From Moringa oleifera (lineage: Eukaryota; Streptophyta; Magnoliopsida; Brassicales; Moringaceae): a stretch of DNA of 64,000 nucleotides. The notes beneath the pieces were generated by a model that was given only the letters and a program-made list of their open reading frames with translations, did not search any database and was not told the DNA's origin. The position numbers were made by a program, and so were the translations under genes. Each line of letters starts with the position of its first letter. Positions within the stretch are counted from its first letter, which is position 1. Where the stretch lies: assembly GCA_021397835.1 (NCBI GenBank), contig JAJFZO010000094.1, forward strand, positions 5,556,001 through 5,620,000, given 5' to 3'. This document shows, one piece after another, positions 1-12,007 of the stretch.

Positions 1-1796
1 TGTGGTTGCCTCAGTGGTGAAGATGTAGATTTTCAAGGAGTGAAGTCTCAGGCTCAAGTTGTTTTAATGGTATTTTTTAAAATATAACTATAATATATAA
101 TACAATTTTTCAATATTTAATAATTTACAAATAAGTTTTAAAAATATAAATTATTTAATTTTAAAAATGTATAATATTTACACAATATAAATTGAATCAA
201 GCCAACTTCATTTTCATTTGACATTGTCATATGATTTTTATGATATTTGATTCATAATGACTTAATTAAAAATAATTTAAAAAAAAAGAGATACAATAAT
301 TATTAGGTGAGACGTTGCACGAGAATAAGATAAATGCAACTTTAGTTTTTCTGAAGTCACATCAATTCAATTTCATTAGATTTAGGGCAGTTGGAGTTTT
401 CTATTGGCATGAGACCTCAAATCCAGTGCTTATATATATAGATATGCCTTTTAAGTTTTATGAAAGATTTGTCCTTTTTTTTTTTTTGGTCATTGATTGG
501 AAAATAAATTGGCATTAACCTTAAGCACTTGTCCGACCGTCACCAAAAATATTTTGCTTTAAATCCCGAAACTCCCGGAGAACTTTGTAAATTTGTTGCA
601 TTAAACCCACCAAAATCTAACATTGATTTCTATCACCAATTTTTATAACAAATCAACAAATTTGATTTGCTTAAAAATTTAGAGTTAAATATATTGAAAC
701 AATAAGTATGATATTAATTAATTCAAATAGCACTATTACACATGAGCTGCGACTTTAAGTTTAAAATTATTAATATAAATTTTCAATTTTTACGTTATAT
801 GCGTAGTTGTTAAAAATAATAAAAACAATTTTAATATACAAATATATAATTAATAAATAATAAATGCAATGTAATATAGATTAAAATAACATGATATTCA
901 TGTTCTTTGAAATAAAATCACACATGTATCAACAAAGTGAAAAAGGTTTTACTTTTTATATTATTTATTACATGATAAAGTTTATAATCAAGCTCCAGGT
1001 ATTTATTATATTTTTATTATTTTTAAACAAAAAAAAATATCATCAGATATGAATTAAAAAAAAATGAGTAATTACACAAAAAAATCAATATTTTACTATT
1101 TGAAAAAATAATTTGTATTTCTTTAAAATTTATGGTTTTTATAAATTTTTAATATAATATTTTTATTCATAACGTTTGTTAATATTAATATGTGAATTTT
1201 GATCAAAGTCAAATCAGAGATACTTTTTAAACTCGCTATATATTAATTAAAAGAAATTAAATAAGTGTAAAAATAAATTTTATCTAATATAATTTTAAAA
1301 TATATGGGTATGAAAAAACAATAATTAGTTTTTTTTTTAAGTGAGTACCTTAAAAATGAGGAGAGAATATGAAAAAGCAGTTAGAAGTGAGTAATGGGGT
1401 AATTAAGAGATGAATTGAAGAAGGTATATAAACATGTGTGCCTATAAAATGGTCTCATTCAATTGAAGGTCGGAGGCGGCATCATAGCCTTCGCTCCCAT
1501 TAAATTCACAAATTAATGCTATTTAGCCCATGTGGCTTTACAAAAAGAATTTTGGAAGCTACATTAATTTGAATGGATTTTCAGCTGATTTTTTAAATTA
1601 TTATTTTTTATAATATATTATCTTTGAAAGTAAATATATAATTTATTAATTTAGTTTATTAAATTTTATAAAATTAATGTTTTAAAAAGCAATAAAATTT
1701 AATAAAATAAATATTAAAAGTTTTAAATTATAGTCACCTTTTATTTTTCATCTTAAAATATAGATGAAATAATTTTTATATATAATGTTTCAATTT

Positions 1797-2085
1797 AGTT
1801 TAATTTGAATTTTTTATTAAAAAATACTTAAATTGAGAATTTTGCACAACAAATTTTAACTTTAAAAAAATTTATAAAAAATTTAAATTATTATTATAAA
1901 ATATTTTAAAAATTTTGAGTAATAATTTTTTAAAAAATTATGTTATCAAAAAATGAATTCATAAAAAATAATTTGTGAACTAAAAATTATTCAAAATTAA
2001 AAAAAAAAACTCGAAATAGAATGTAAAATTGATTATTTAAACCATTTTTGAAGTATTTCAATAGTGAAATATCCTTAATGTTTTA
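1797..2085 (+). repeat. Dispersed AT-rich repeat, copy A
   Basis: The copy begins with a stretch like AATTTAGTTTAATTT and carries the family phrases 'AAATTGAGAATTTTG', then a variant of 'CAAATTTTGACTTGAAATTTT', and later 'ATTTCAATAGTGAAA'. The same phrases in the same order occur near 2330, 3360, 58150, 58800 and 59500, and in reverse complement near 28600, 34650, 57100 and 57900. No ORF is present. The boundaries are approximate because the copies are strongly diverged. Confidence 0.55.
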
Positions 2086-2279
2086 TAGTTTGGTAGACCA
2101 AAATAAAAAATTAGATGTATACAATTTGTTTAATCTATATATGATGATTTAAAAGGCATGTATAGTTCTCTTTATATATATATATATATACACATATATA
2201 TACATAATAGTGAAAAATCATGATCCATATTAATTAAAATAAAAGTGAAGATAAAAAACCTTGAATTGTACCCACTTTT

Positions 2280-2660
2280 TAATTTGAACCCTATACTTTA
2301 ATTTGATTTAATTTTATATTTAATATTTAAATTTAATTCGATTTAAATTATATTATAAACATTCATAATTAGAAATATTCAAATTGAGAATTTTGTGTAA
2401 TAAACGTTGACTTAAAATTTTATACAAAAATTACAAAAATATTCAAATGATCGTTTAAAAAAAAACAAAATTTTATAAGTACTAAAGATATTTTAAAAAT
2501 ATTTTACACTATAAAAAATTAAAAAAAAACTTTTAAATGAATTTGTTTAAATTTGAATTGTTAATTTAAAATAGAATATAAAATTCATTTATTTTTTTAA
2601 GGAATTTTAACGAGAAAAATACTATTGATTTTTGTAATTGATTTGAATCGATATCCAAAT
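2280..2660 (+). repeat. Dispersed AT-rich repeat, copy B
   Basis: Carries the family core 'CAAATTGAGAATTTTGTG' followed by a TTGACTTAAAATTTT segment and an 'ATATTC' segment. After about 120 bp it has the phrase AATAGAATATAAAATTCATT that marks the second half of the family. It is the clearest copy in the left part of the window. Confidence 0.55.
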
Positions 2661-3344
2661 TTTACATATTATAAAGTACTATAAACAAAAATAAAAAAGT
2701 TTTTGTTGTTTTGTTGGATTATTCACTTTTCATAGTTGCCAAAATAAAAAAGTAATAAATATTAGAAAAATAAATTGTGTGAAATCATACACTTAAACCA
2801 TTAAAAATAAATATTAAAAAAACTCCAAAAAGGCAGTATATAAATAATTTGGAAAATATTATTCTGGAAGTAAATACCATTAATATGATTAAATACAACA
2901 CAAATAAAAATGAGATGATCGATAAGCACATGCTTCCATTTTAAAATCTCACTTTTAACCATTACACACAACCTTTTCATTATCCCAATAAAAACAGAGT
3001 TGCATGATAAAACAAATATGACAATTAAAACTAGTAAGCAAATTGAATCTTGATAATAGTAAGTCATATTATTATTTTTTTTTGTTTTTCTTTCATATCT
3101 TGGTATTAATTTATAAATTTAATAATATTTTATTTATATGATGTGTTTGATGATACATGAGTTGCTTTTGAATTTTATATCGTTTAGAAATTAAGATATT
3201 TTATAATATATAATATTTTATTTTTCCATCTCTAAATTTGTAAATATATTTTTAAATTATAATAAATAAGTTTAAAAAATAAAATATTGAGTATCAAATA
3301 ATTAAACTTTTTAATTTTTTTAATACCTTAAAGAGTTGATTGGA

Positions 3345-3760
3345 TCAACTATATATTTGAAGTTTTAATTTTATTCAATTTAAACTCTGTTATTAGTTTT
3401 TTTTCAAAAAAAAATTATTTAAATTAAAAATTTTGTATCACGAGACTTAACTTGAAATTTTATGTATATATATATAAATATTCAAACTATCATTGTAAAA
3501 AAATAAATTTTAAAATATATAAATATAAAAATATATATAATTTTAAATTATAAAATACATACAAATAATTTATGAGTCAAAAATTACAAAATTAAAAATA
3601 AACTTCAAAATAGAGTATAAGATTTATTTAAGTAGTTTGTTCTGAATATTTCTATCATAAAAACATTTTTAATTTTTTATCGTTATTGAAGTTAAAGTTT
3701 AATTTAAACTAAATTAAAAAATTATATGTATAATTGATTCAAAGATAAAAGTTATATAAA
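3345..3760 (+). repeat. Dispersed AT-rich repeat, copy C
   Basis: Contains 'TTAACTTGAAATTTTATG', 'ATATTCAAACTATCATTG', then 'AATAGAGTATAAGATTTATT' and a terminal AGTTTAATTTAAACTAAATT. The terminal stretch is the approximate reverse complement of the start of other copies, which hints at inverted ends. It has no coding capacity. Confidence 0.55.
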
Positions 3761-4260
3761 TTTTTGAATTATACTTTATGTTATCAAACAAACTCTGTTA
3801 TTTAAAAAGTAATAAATTAAATTTTATGAAAAATTTTAAAAAATTAAATATATAAAAAATATTAAATCTACCATCACATTAAAATTTTAAAAATTTTTGT
3901 GAATTGAAATTATTTTTTAAATTTAAAAAAAATTATAAAAATAATTTGTGAGTCAAAATTATTTAAATTTTAATAATAAATTTAAAACAAATTAAAAATT
4001 TTGATTGAATTATTTTAAAAATATTTTAATAACAAATATATTTTTAAAATTTTGAAAATATTTGAACAAAAATTTAATTTAATATTTAACTTATTACTTT
4101 TAAAATATTTAATTTTATTTTAAAAATAAAATATAATTGAAGCTGTTTATATAACTTTTACGATTGATTCAATCAATACACTAAAGATTAAATTTAAAAA
4201 ATAAATTTAATTCAGCTTTTTCTTCACCTTTACTCTAAAATGTCCAATAATTAAAATATA

Positions 4261-6310
4261 TAAAAATCAAGTAATATCTACCATAAGATAAACCAAAAAC
4301 CAAAGGAATGTCCATTTACATCTAGGGCACCCCCCCTCGTGTGGGGTTGGATATGTAAACATGCCAAATGCATATGTATATCTATAGGCGGCTCCGTACA
4401 GTAGGTGTACATGATAAAAGAGTCTAATCAACATGTAAATTGTTTCTATCGAGACATGCCTTTGTCCTCTAATTTCCAATTATCTCTTACCCTCTCAATT
4501 TTGCTTTTGACTTTTTTGCTTCGAGCCCCCCACCCCGATGGCTTGTCTTCCTCTGCCACTAAAGCCCCAATCACACAGCCACTTCCACAATCGTGTGGAT
4601 CCATTCCTATATTCTTAGAGAATGATTTGACACTACAAATTCATTCATGTTTCTTTGCTATTTGATCACCAACACCAACCCGACCCAAGTTTTATTAATT
4701 ATCTTTTCTCCCTAATGACCATCATCGATAAATCAAATTATGCAACATAAGAAGAAAATTTGTTCCGATTTGATGATTAATCTTGCTTTCATCTCAAAAG
4801 GGTACGACGGGTTTAAGTCATTTTCTTAATAATTATTCATAATATTCGCAAATAATTCTTAATCTCAATTGGGTATAGCCGGTTTCATTAGTCTTTTTTC
4901 TTTTCACGTTATCTATTAACAACAAATATTGATTTAATTATTCAAGTCGGCTAGCTTAGCTTAGCCTGCCTCTTTGATTTAGAGTAAGGTTGATGAAAAT
5001 ACAAGAAGAAGAAGGAAGATCCGTGGTGTTGTCGCAACCACGAGCTAAGTGACAAATGGCACAATAAGCACCTTTTAATCTATTAATAATTCGGCAGCTA
5101 GACGCATTCGGGATAATGTAATTGACAGAAATATTGCCGACACAAACCATAAACATACCCAAAAACATAAAATTTTTATTTTTCATTCATATTTTAAAAT
5201 AAATAATATAAAATACAAATAAATTTATTTTTTAAAAAATTACAATATTTATAATATAACACAAATCAAATAATATTGATGATTTTGAATTTTTTATAAT
5301 TTTAAAATAAATTATTATACATACGTTTTTTATATGTGGAGAGGGGAATGTCTAGGGAGAGGCACGCATGGAGGGTAATATGCGGATTTGGGTTTGGTTG
5401 GAAGGACGTCTGTAATAAATAATTGAGGCAATGGAAAGTTGTGATGTAGAATTAAAAGGTAGCTCCAGTTGCACGAGGGCCTCTTTTTTGTTCTCTCCTG
5501 CTTTTTCCTTCTGCCACTATTACGTCGCTCTCTTAATTATTGCCTTTCTCTATCTCTTATCATATCTCCCTTTGGTTACAATCTTTTTTTTATGTTTTCA
5601 TGCGCACATGTACACATTTAAACGTCTACGTCCGTATTTTCTGTTCGTTAATATTTTAAAAATTCAATCAAATCTGTTGGTTTCATCGGGATTGAATTAC
5701 GATTATTATGATTTAGTCTAATTTTGTTTTGATTTATGACACAACTTCAACAAAATTTTATGAAATTGATGTTGAATTATATAATATATGATGTTATAAA
5801 TCATTATATTATACGTAGTGTGTGAATATTAATTTTCTTAGGCCATGCGGAGGTTTCCTCTTCTTGCACGCCAAGATTTCATTCGGGCTCCCGTCTATTT
5901 TTCTTGATTTTAATGGGTAATCTTCGAATCGATTAATCAATCATAAATTATGGAATTGCTTCGTGATCAATCTCAATCCGCGATATGGATGGGTAACAAT
6001 TTGATTTGATTTGAATTGGCCTTTTAGCTTTTATGACCAAAAAGCTAGCATAGTTTGAGAAATTTGATTAGTACCTAACGAAAATGTGTATAGGAAATGT
6101 TGACATGTTGGGCATGTCGTTAGACCTAGAGGCCAAATGATATACATACTCTTACTTTGTCTTATTTGTTTGAATTTTGGACCAAATTTCTTGAATTATG
6201 GGCATATGTTCCCCTTTGTTCAAGGCATTAGTTAATGAACCATCTCCATCCCCTCTTCTTCCCCAATAATTCCTACTGCCCTTCTAATATCAACAAAACA
6301 TACAGTCGGC
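4261..6310. other. Intergenic, no supported gene
   Basis: Base composition is somewhat more balanced than to the left, but no open frame has recognisable protein similarity. A 76-codon frame on the minus strand (4956-5186) begins with a weakly hydrophobic stretch and contains six cysteines. It resembles no family I recognise and is treated as unsupported. Confidence 0.5.
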
Positions 6311-6469
6311 AATTTTGTTTGTCTCAATATATATATTCAAATTTAGTTTATCTATATTTAATAATTTTATTTGTATTAATTGAAATATTAGTATTTTAAA
6401 AAAAATATTCAGATAAATATTTATTTGAATTTGAATTTAAATATTATCTTTTTAGTTTAGTCAATTTTA

Positions 6470-6850
6470 TATTTAAAATCTCAATTTGAGTTAATTTTAA
6501 AATTTTAAAAATTATCAGATTAAAGATTTTATTATGTAATAAATTTTAACTTAAATTTTTATATAGATGTAAAAAATACTAAAATTAAAATCATAAAAAA
6601 ACTTTAAATATTAATTTTTTTGTAATTTTGTATCATTAATATTTTACTATTTTTAGGAAAAATAATTTTAAAAGATAAATTTGAATTTGTATATAAAATT
6701 TGTTTAACTCATTATAATTATATTTTAACAAAAAATAATATTAAATTTTCATAATAAATGAATTTAATATATAAAAGTAATTTAAATTGAAATTTTACGT
6801 ATTAACTTGAAATGGTGAAGTTTAAATTAAAATTGGGGTAAAGTTCAAAT
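6470..6850 (+). repeat. Dispersed AT-rich repeat, degenerate copy
   Basis: Contains 'AATAAATTTTAACTTAAATT' followed by 'ATATAGATGTAAAAAATACT', matching the core of the repeat family, but more eroded than the copies near 2.3 and 3.4 kb. Confidence 0.4.
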
Positions 6851-7466
6851 TTTTTTATATTTATTCAAAACATTATTTATGACAGTGTTTTGAATTTATT
6901 TTAAGATTATTTTTATGTTAATTTTTTATAATTTTAAATTAATTTATAAAATATGAAATACTGAAGTGTTTAATATTTTATTTAATAAAAATAAAAGTTG
7001 AATGATATAAAATTCAAAATTAATTTTGATTTAGGATATTTGACAAGAAAATGTGTGATTAATTTTAAAAACAATTTTAAATAATAATAAAGAATTTAAA
7101 ACAGAAAATTCTTGATTAAAAAAGGCTTACTTTTGAAATCTTCAAGAACCCATTGGAATTCTCCTAAAATGTAAAAAAAAAAAAAAAAAAAAACCTGAAA
7201 AATCCTACAGAAAACGTGGTAGATTTGTTTGGCTTGGGGTTTTATTTTCCCAGAAAAAGGTAAATTTGGCAGGAAAATCAGCAGTCTTGAGACTCGCAAA
7301 TCTCAGTTTCCAAGTAGGAGAAGAAAATGGTAAAAATTAAAAAGAAAATTAATTTTTTATAACACACAAAAAGAGAAAGAGAGAGATATAAGAATGTCAG
7401 AGTTGGGTTTGTCGTATAGTTATTGACCTGAGCTGGGAAGGAGGAGGAACCCAAAATGATGATTGA

Positions 7467-7498
7467 GTGCACGTGTGGGTAGTCCTGTCCACGTGCAC
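7467..7498. promoter_or_regulatory. Perfect inverted repeat carrying two G-boxes
   Basis: GTGCACGTG at 7467-7475 is the exact reverse complement of CACGTGCAC at 7490-7498, with a 14-bp spacer. Each arm contains the core CACGTG, the G-box bound by plant bZIP and bHLH factors. About 90 bp downstream lies a CT-microsatellite-rich stretch of the kind often seen in plant 5' leaders, so a promoter role is plausible. Confidence 0.4.
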
Positions 7499-7559
7499 CT
7501 GTTTTTATTCACTGAATTGATTGATTTGTCTCTTTCCTTTTTTTTTTCTTCTTTTTTAA

Positions 7560-8110
7560 ATTTTCATCTCTTTCCTCCCTGTCATCTCCCTCTCTCTCTC
7601 TCTCTCTCTCCCCTCCACTGTAAAAACACCCAAAATCCACCATTTTCTCCTACGGACAGTGATTGCATCCGGACAAAACTCCGATAACAGCACAGGGACC
7701 TGAAAGCTACAAGACTGCGTACATTTCAAGAGATGCTACTATAAGTGGAGCAAAAGCAGGCCCGTAGCCCCCGTGTTTATCCTCAGCTACCCCTTCTGCA
7801 AGGGAGGAATTACTCACTGCCTGCATGCTTGTTAAAGTACTTCGAACCCAGACAGAAAGAGCTCACGTGCGCACTGGACCAGGACACTGCTGCTCTGCTC
7901 TTTTCCTGTTGTTAAAGATGAAGAAGCGAAGGACACCACTAGCCCCAGCCTATTGAATGACCTAATTTATGGTGCTTCACTTTCTGTCAACTTCGAAACC
8001 CTAAGAATTGAAGCAACCAAGACAGTTGGTTGAAAGATGCTTTCATCCAACTATCCCTAAAAATGCTTATTGTCCCTTTGGGTTCACTTGTACTTTTCAA
8101 GACTTATCAC
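7560..8110 (+). other. Candidate non-coding transcript or orphan 5' leader
   Basis: A (CT)n tract at 7591-7610 and a roughly 500-bp stretch of near-balanced base composition follow the paired G-boxes. No frame is open for more than about 75 codons and neither strand reads as a known protein. It looks like transcribed leader sequence without a coding exon downstream. It could be a lncRNA, the first exon of a lost gene, or plain unique DNA. Confidence 0.25.
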
Positions 8111-11100
8111 TTGAAAACTGCTTCCAACTTAAATTGGGTCAGATCGAAAGTTAAACTCGATCGGATCAGTTTGCAGTATATATTGAAATGAAAAACAAAC
8201 AAACAGAAACATTAATATAATGTCCACAAAAAAAAAAAAGATGAGCGAAAGGAGGGAAGAAAGGATTTGAGAATAATAATGAAGATTATGGAAAGAGGGC
8301 AGAAGGGCATTGACCCAAGTGTGTGCTTCCAACCAACATTTTGCAAAAGATTCTTAGCTTTTAGTTGGCTCCACAACACAGAGAGAAGCTGAAACCCACC
8401 GCACCACCCCATGTGTGAAGGTCCCCATTCCATTTTGTTCCGACGCTCAAGTGCTTGTCTTTCCCCTTGTTTCTTTCATCTTCATCGCTTCGCAAATCTC
8501 TCTAAACAAAAACTTTTCCCACTTAGCCCACATTAGGTAACCTTACGTTATAAAGTGGGTATCATCTCCCATGTGATCCGGCGCCACAATGAGGATGAAA
8601 CTTAGCTCTTGTGGGTCATCCATGGCAACCGTTGCTCCCACGCACGTTCCCCCTCCTCGTGGGTATATCGTATCGTAATCGTCGTCCTTGGTACGATCGT
8701 GTAGCATTGACAAGTACCAGACAGTCTGTGAGCCCAAACATCAAATTCGGTACAAGAAAGAAAGGAAAAATAAAAGATGATGACTCTTTGTATATTAATG
8801 TTCGTTTTGCTTCCTCTCCATCCATGTCTCTTCTTGCTTTCTTTCTCTCTGATGTCGAAGTTTGTTTCCAGGATTACGTCGTATTGACTTCACCCATTAT
8901 ATCATATCGATCGCAACGTGTCTAGGCACGTCCAATTGTACCAAGATCTCTTCTATTGTGTCGCTGTAAGGCTGCAAAAGCTTAATCAATCTCACCTTAA
9001 TTTAACACCTCCTAATTTTAAATAAAATTAAAAAATCAAGTTATTTTATTTAAAAATAAAAGATATTTTTATATGTTAATTTAAAAATCATAACCAATTA
9101 TTTCATTGAATTATCTCGTATCATGAATTTGTTAAAAAAATTATCGAATTTTAAATTAACAGAGAAGTTTCATCTTATTTTTATTATCTCTGATTTAATC
9201 AAAAAATTAATTATCAAATATCTTCATAATAAATAATATTGTAGTCAATGGGAAAGACGATAAATTGGCCTTAAGACGATACCTTATTAGTAATCAAATC
9301 TATTTGCTAATTGTTATTATGATATTTAATTCATGAACCAATCATATATATACTAACCCCGTTATTCCCGGACGAAGCAACATCGAAGTAGTTGCTAGTT
9401 AGTGATTAATCATGCAGATCTAGTATATCTACATATATATATATATACACGTATATCATACTATATGCTAAGTGATGTTCATGTATATACTAAATACAAT
9501 TATTAATAGCTAGGAGTTGTATTTTTTTTGTTCTTATAAGATTGCTAGCATGTGTTAGATACTTGGTGACCCACCAACTCACATGTTCCGCACCAAAATT
9601 ATTACTCGGCTAATCGAGCTAACCGAAGCACTTTATTAGCGATTAAATTTGGATAAATAAGTCAAAAACCACAGGCATCTACATTTGACTGAATATGAAA
9701 CTACGGTCTATATCCACAAGTTTCAAGGAATAAAACTATATTAGAGATTAATTAACTTGGTTTACTCACTAATTTCAGTCGATTTGACATAATCCAAGCA
9801 CTCCAAATCTTGAACCGCACATGGATTTGGTATTCTAATCCATGATTAAAGGGTATCTTAAGAGCATCTTTTATCAAACCACGAATTAAACTATGTGCAA
9901 TCCGGGCAACAAAATGGATTAGGGATCTTAGCAAATTTGAATTTACTTATTCTCGATTAATGTAATTGATTATTTGACAATGTCATAAAACAAAACACCT
10001 CTACATCAACCTTAATTGTCCGATTGCATTATTAATGATAATATAGATTAGGGTTAAGTACTCGATACATGAGAGCTATGCAAAAAATAATAGGCACATT
10101 ACATTTTGTTTTTTTCAAATTGAGTCAAAATTTTTTACTGATTTGAATTATGTCAGATTTTTAAAAATATTATAAGACGTAATAATTTAGTAAAATTAAT
10201 TATTAATATTTATTAAAATATATTTTTTAATTCTATATTAAAAAGGTTAAACTATATAAATTTTAAACCAGTAGAGATAGAATCTTTATCCTTTCTAAAC
10301 ATTTTACTACTATTAAATTTCTACGTTAAAAAATTTGCTCACACTCGGTAAATGTGTAAACATATAACTCTGGCATATTTGAAGTTTTAAAAATTACCAT
10401 GAATAGATTTAGAATATGATGGAATGGAACTCAATTATTAAAAATGGACAAAGGCAAACTCATCACTCATGGCCTACTCGTTCAGCTGCGGCACAATAAT
10501 GTGTCGGAATTCATATACATGGGGATCAAGTTAGATGCTCATCGCCACTATTATGTGAGAGTGAAAGGATCATTTGGGGTTTTCTTTTCATTATCTAATT
10601 ACCAAACCCTTTTAAACATTCTTGATCATCTTGCACCCCATTGTTCACACATCGCAACATGATAGCACATTGACATGCTTCGAAAAGAAGCCTCCCTATC
10701 TTACCATAATTAATCAATTATATCCGAGATTCATATATTAAGAATTAATCTATTTTCTCTCCGCTAATGCTTGGCAACCTGCCTCGCATTAATTTTATTC
10801 AATCTTCTATGCTTCAATGCCATGATATTCGCCTTTTTCGAGTTTCATTATGGAGTAGAGACAGGGAGGTTCATTCACTTTGAGTATCGGAAAAGTCTAA
10901 TTTTATTGTGAAAAGGGACGTCGATAATCCGAATCTTATTATCTTAAGTAGATAAAACGAAAAGGGTATTAAGCTAACAACTCACTGACACTAACAATGT
11001 TCATTTTCTTCATAATTAAAACGATTAGGTACTCATTGTGCACGGGACCACGATTTGTTCTATGCACAAGCACATTTGGGTTAAGATTTTCAATTCGGGG

Positions 11101-12007
11101 AAAGGTTACGGACATGTTTTGATGATCCAAAAGGAATTGTCGAGATTGATTGGAAGATGGTGATTGATTTTTTTAAAAAAATTTTGGAACGCCGACAAGT
11201 GGAAAGGTAAAATCTCATTCTAAAAACACACATGAAAAGAGTGATTAAAGTTAAGAGCATGTGATTTGTGTCAATAATTGAGTTAGGCTACTCAAATAGC
11301 TAAGAACCAGAGCCAATGGGTGTGTTCTAATGTGTCTGTGGCAGTCCACATTATTAGCCTGTTAGAGGTGACATTAGCCCAAATAGTAGATTTTATAGGC
11401 CAGTCTACGGTTTGGCCCATAGATATGAACCCTATCAATGGGCTCAGGAGTCATATTTGTTTAATCATGGAACTTAATTTAATGAACATGGAGAGATTTC
11501 CCACCATGCAATGTGCACTTCTTCAATCTCTCTCTGTCTTTCTCTTATGTCATCTACATTAATTTTAGGATTTAAGTATTGGCTGAAGCACAGAAGCTGA
11601 GAAGAAATTGAAAAATGCTTTACCGGTTGCAGACTCCTGAAGTTGATCCAGGCTGCACGGAGGAAACAAATTCAGTATTAATAGAAAATTAATTTCCAAT
11701 CACCAATTGGATTTATTTATAGTATTAATGTAAAATTCATTGCTAACTATCAATTGGGTTTTTATTATCCTTCCATGTAAGTTTTGTCTACCTATTTATT
11801 TTCTGAAAATGAATTAATAAAGGGTGGGTTCTGCCGGGTTGGACTCAATTTCAACGACCTCCTAGGCCCAGCCCCCTTAAGATAAATAGCACTTGAAATG
11901 TAAAATTAATATTTTAATATAAATTATAATTAATAAAATTGAAATCTTAGCCTAATCTAATTTTTATAATTATAGGAAAAATATAAACTAGTGATTAGTG
12001 ATAAGTG
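8111..12007. other. Intergenic, no supported gene
   Basis: The 8.4-8.95 kb part is comparatively GC-rich, then the sequence returns to AT-rich DNA with a TA run near 9430. Short open frames (for example 8611-8925, 10444-10662 and 11320-11562, all +) show no recognisable domain. The last few hundred bases before 12008 are probably the 3' flank of the minus-strand PLC-like gene. Confidence 0.5.

Larger units (their letters stand above)
1..4260. other. AT-rich intergenic DNA with repeat copies
   Basis: No gene is visible. The sequence is mostly A/T runs with stops in all frames; short open frames here lack coding character. It holds several diverged copies of the dispersed AT-rich repeat listed separately and a short TA microsatellite near 2172-2190. 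Confidence 0.7.

Noticed and set aside
2172..2190. TA run as possible regulatory element
   Set aside because: A simple microsatellite in AT-rich DNA with no gene nearby.
7830..7860. TTCGAACCC, resembling a tRNA T-loop
   Set aside because: No acceptor stem, D-arm or anticodon arm can be placed around it.
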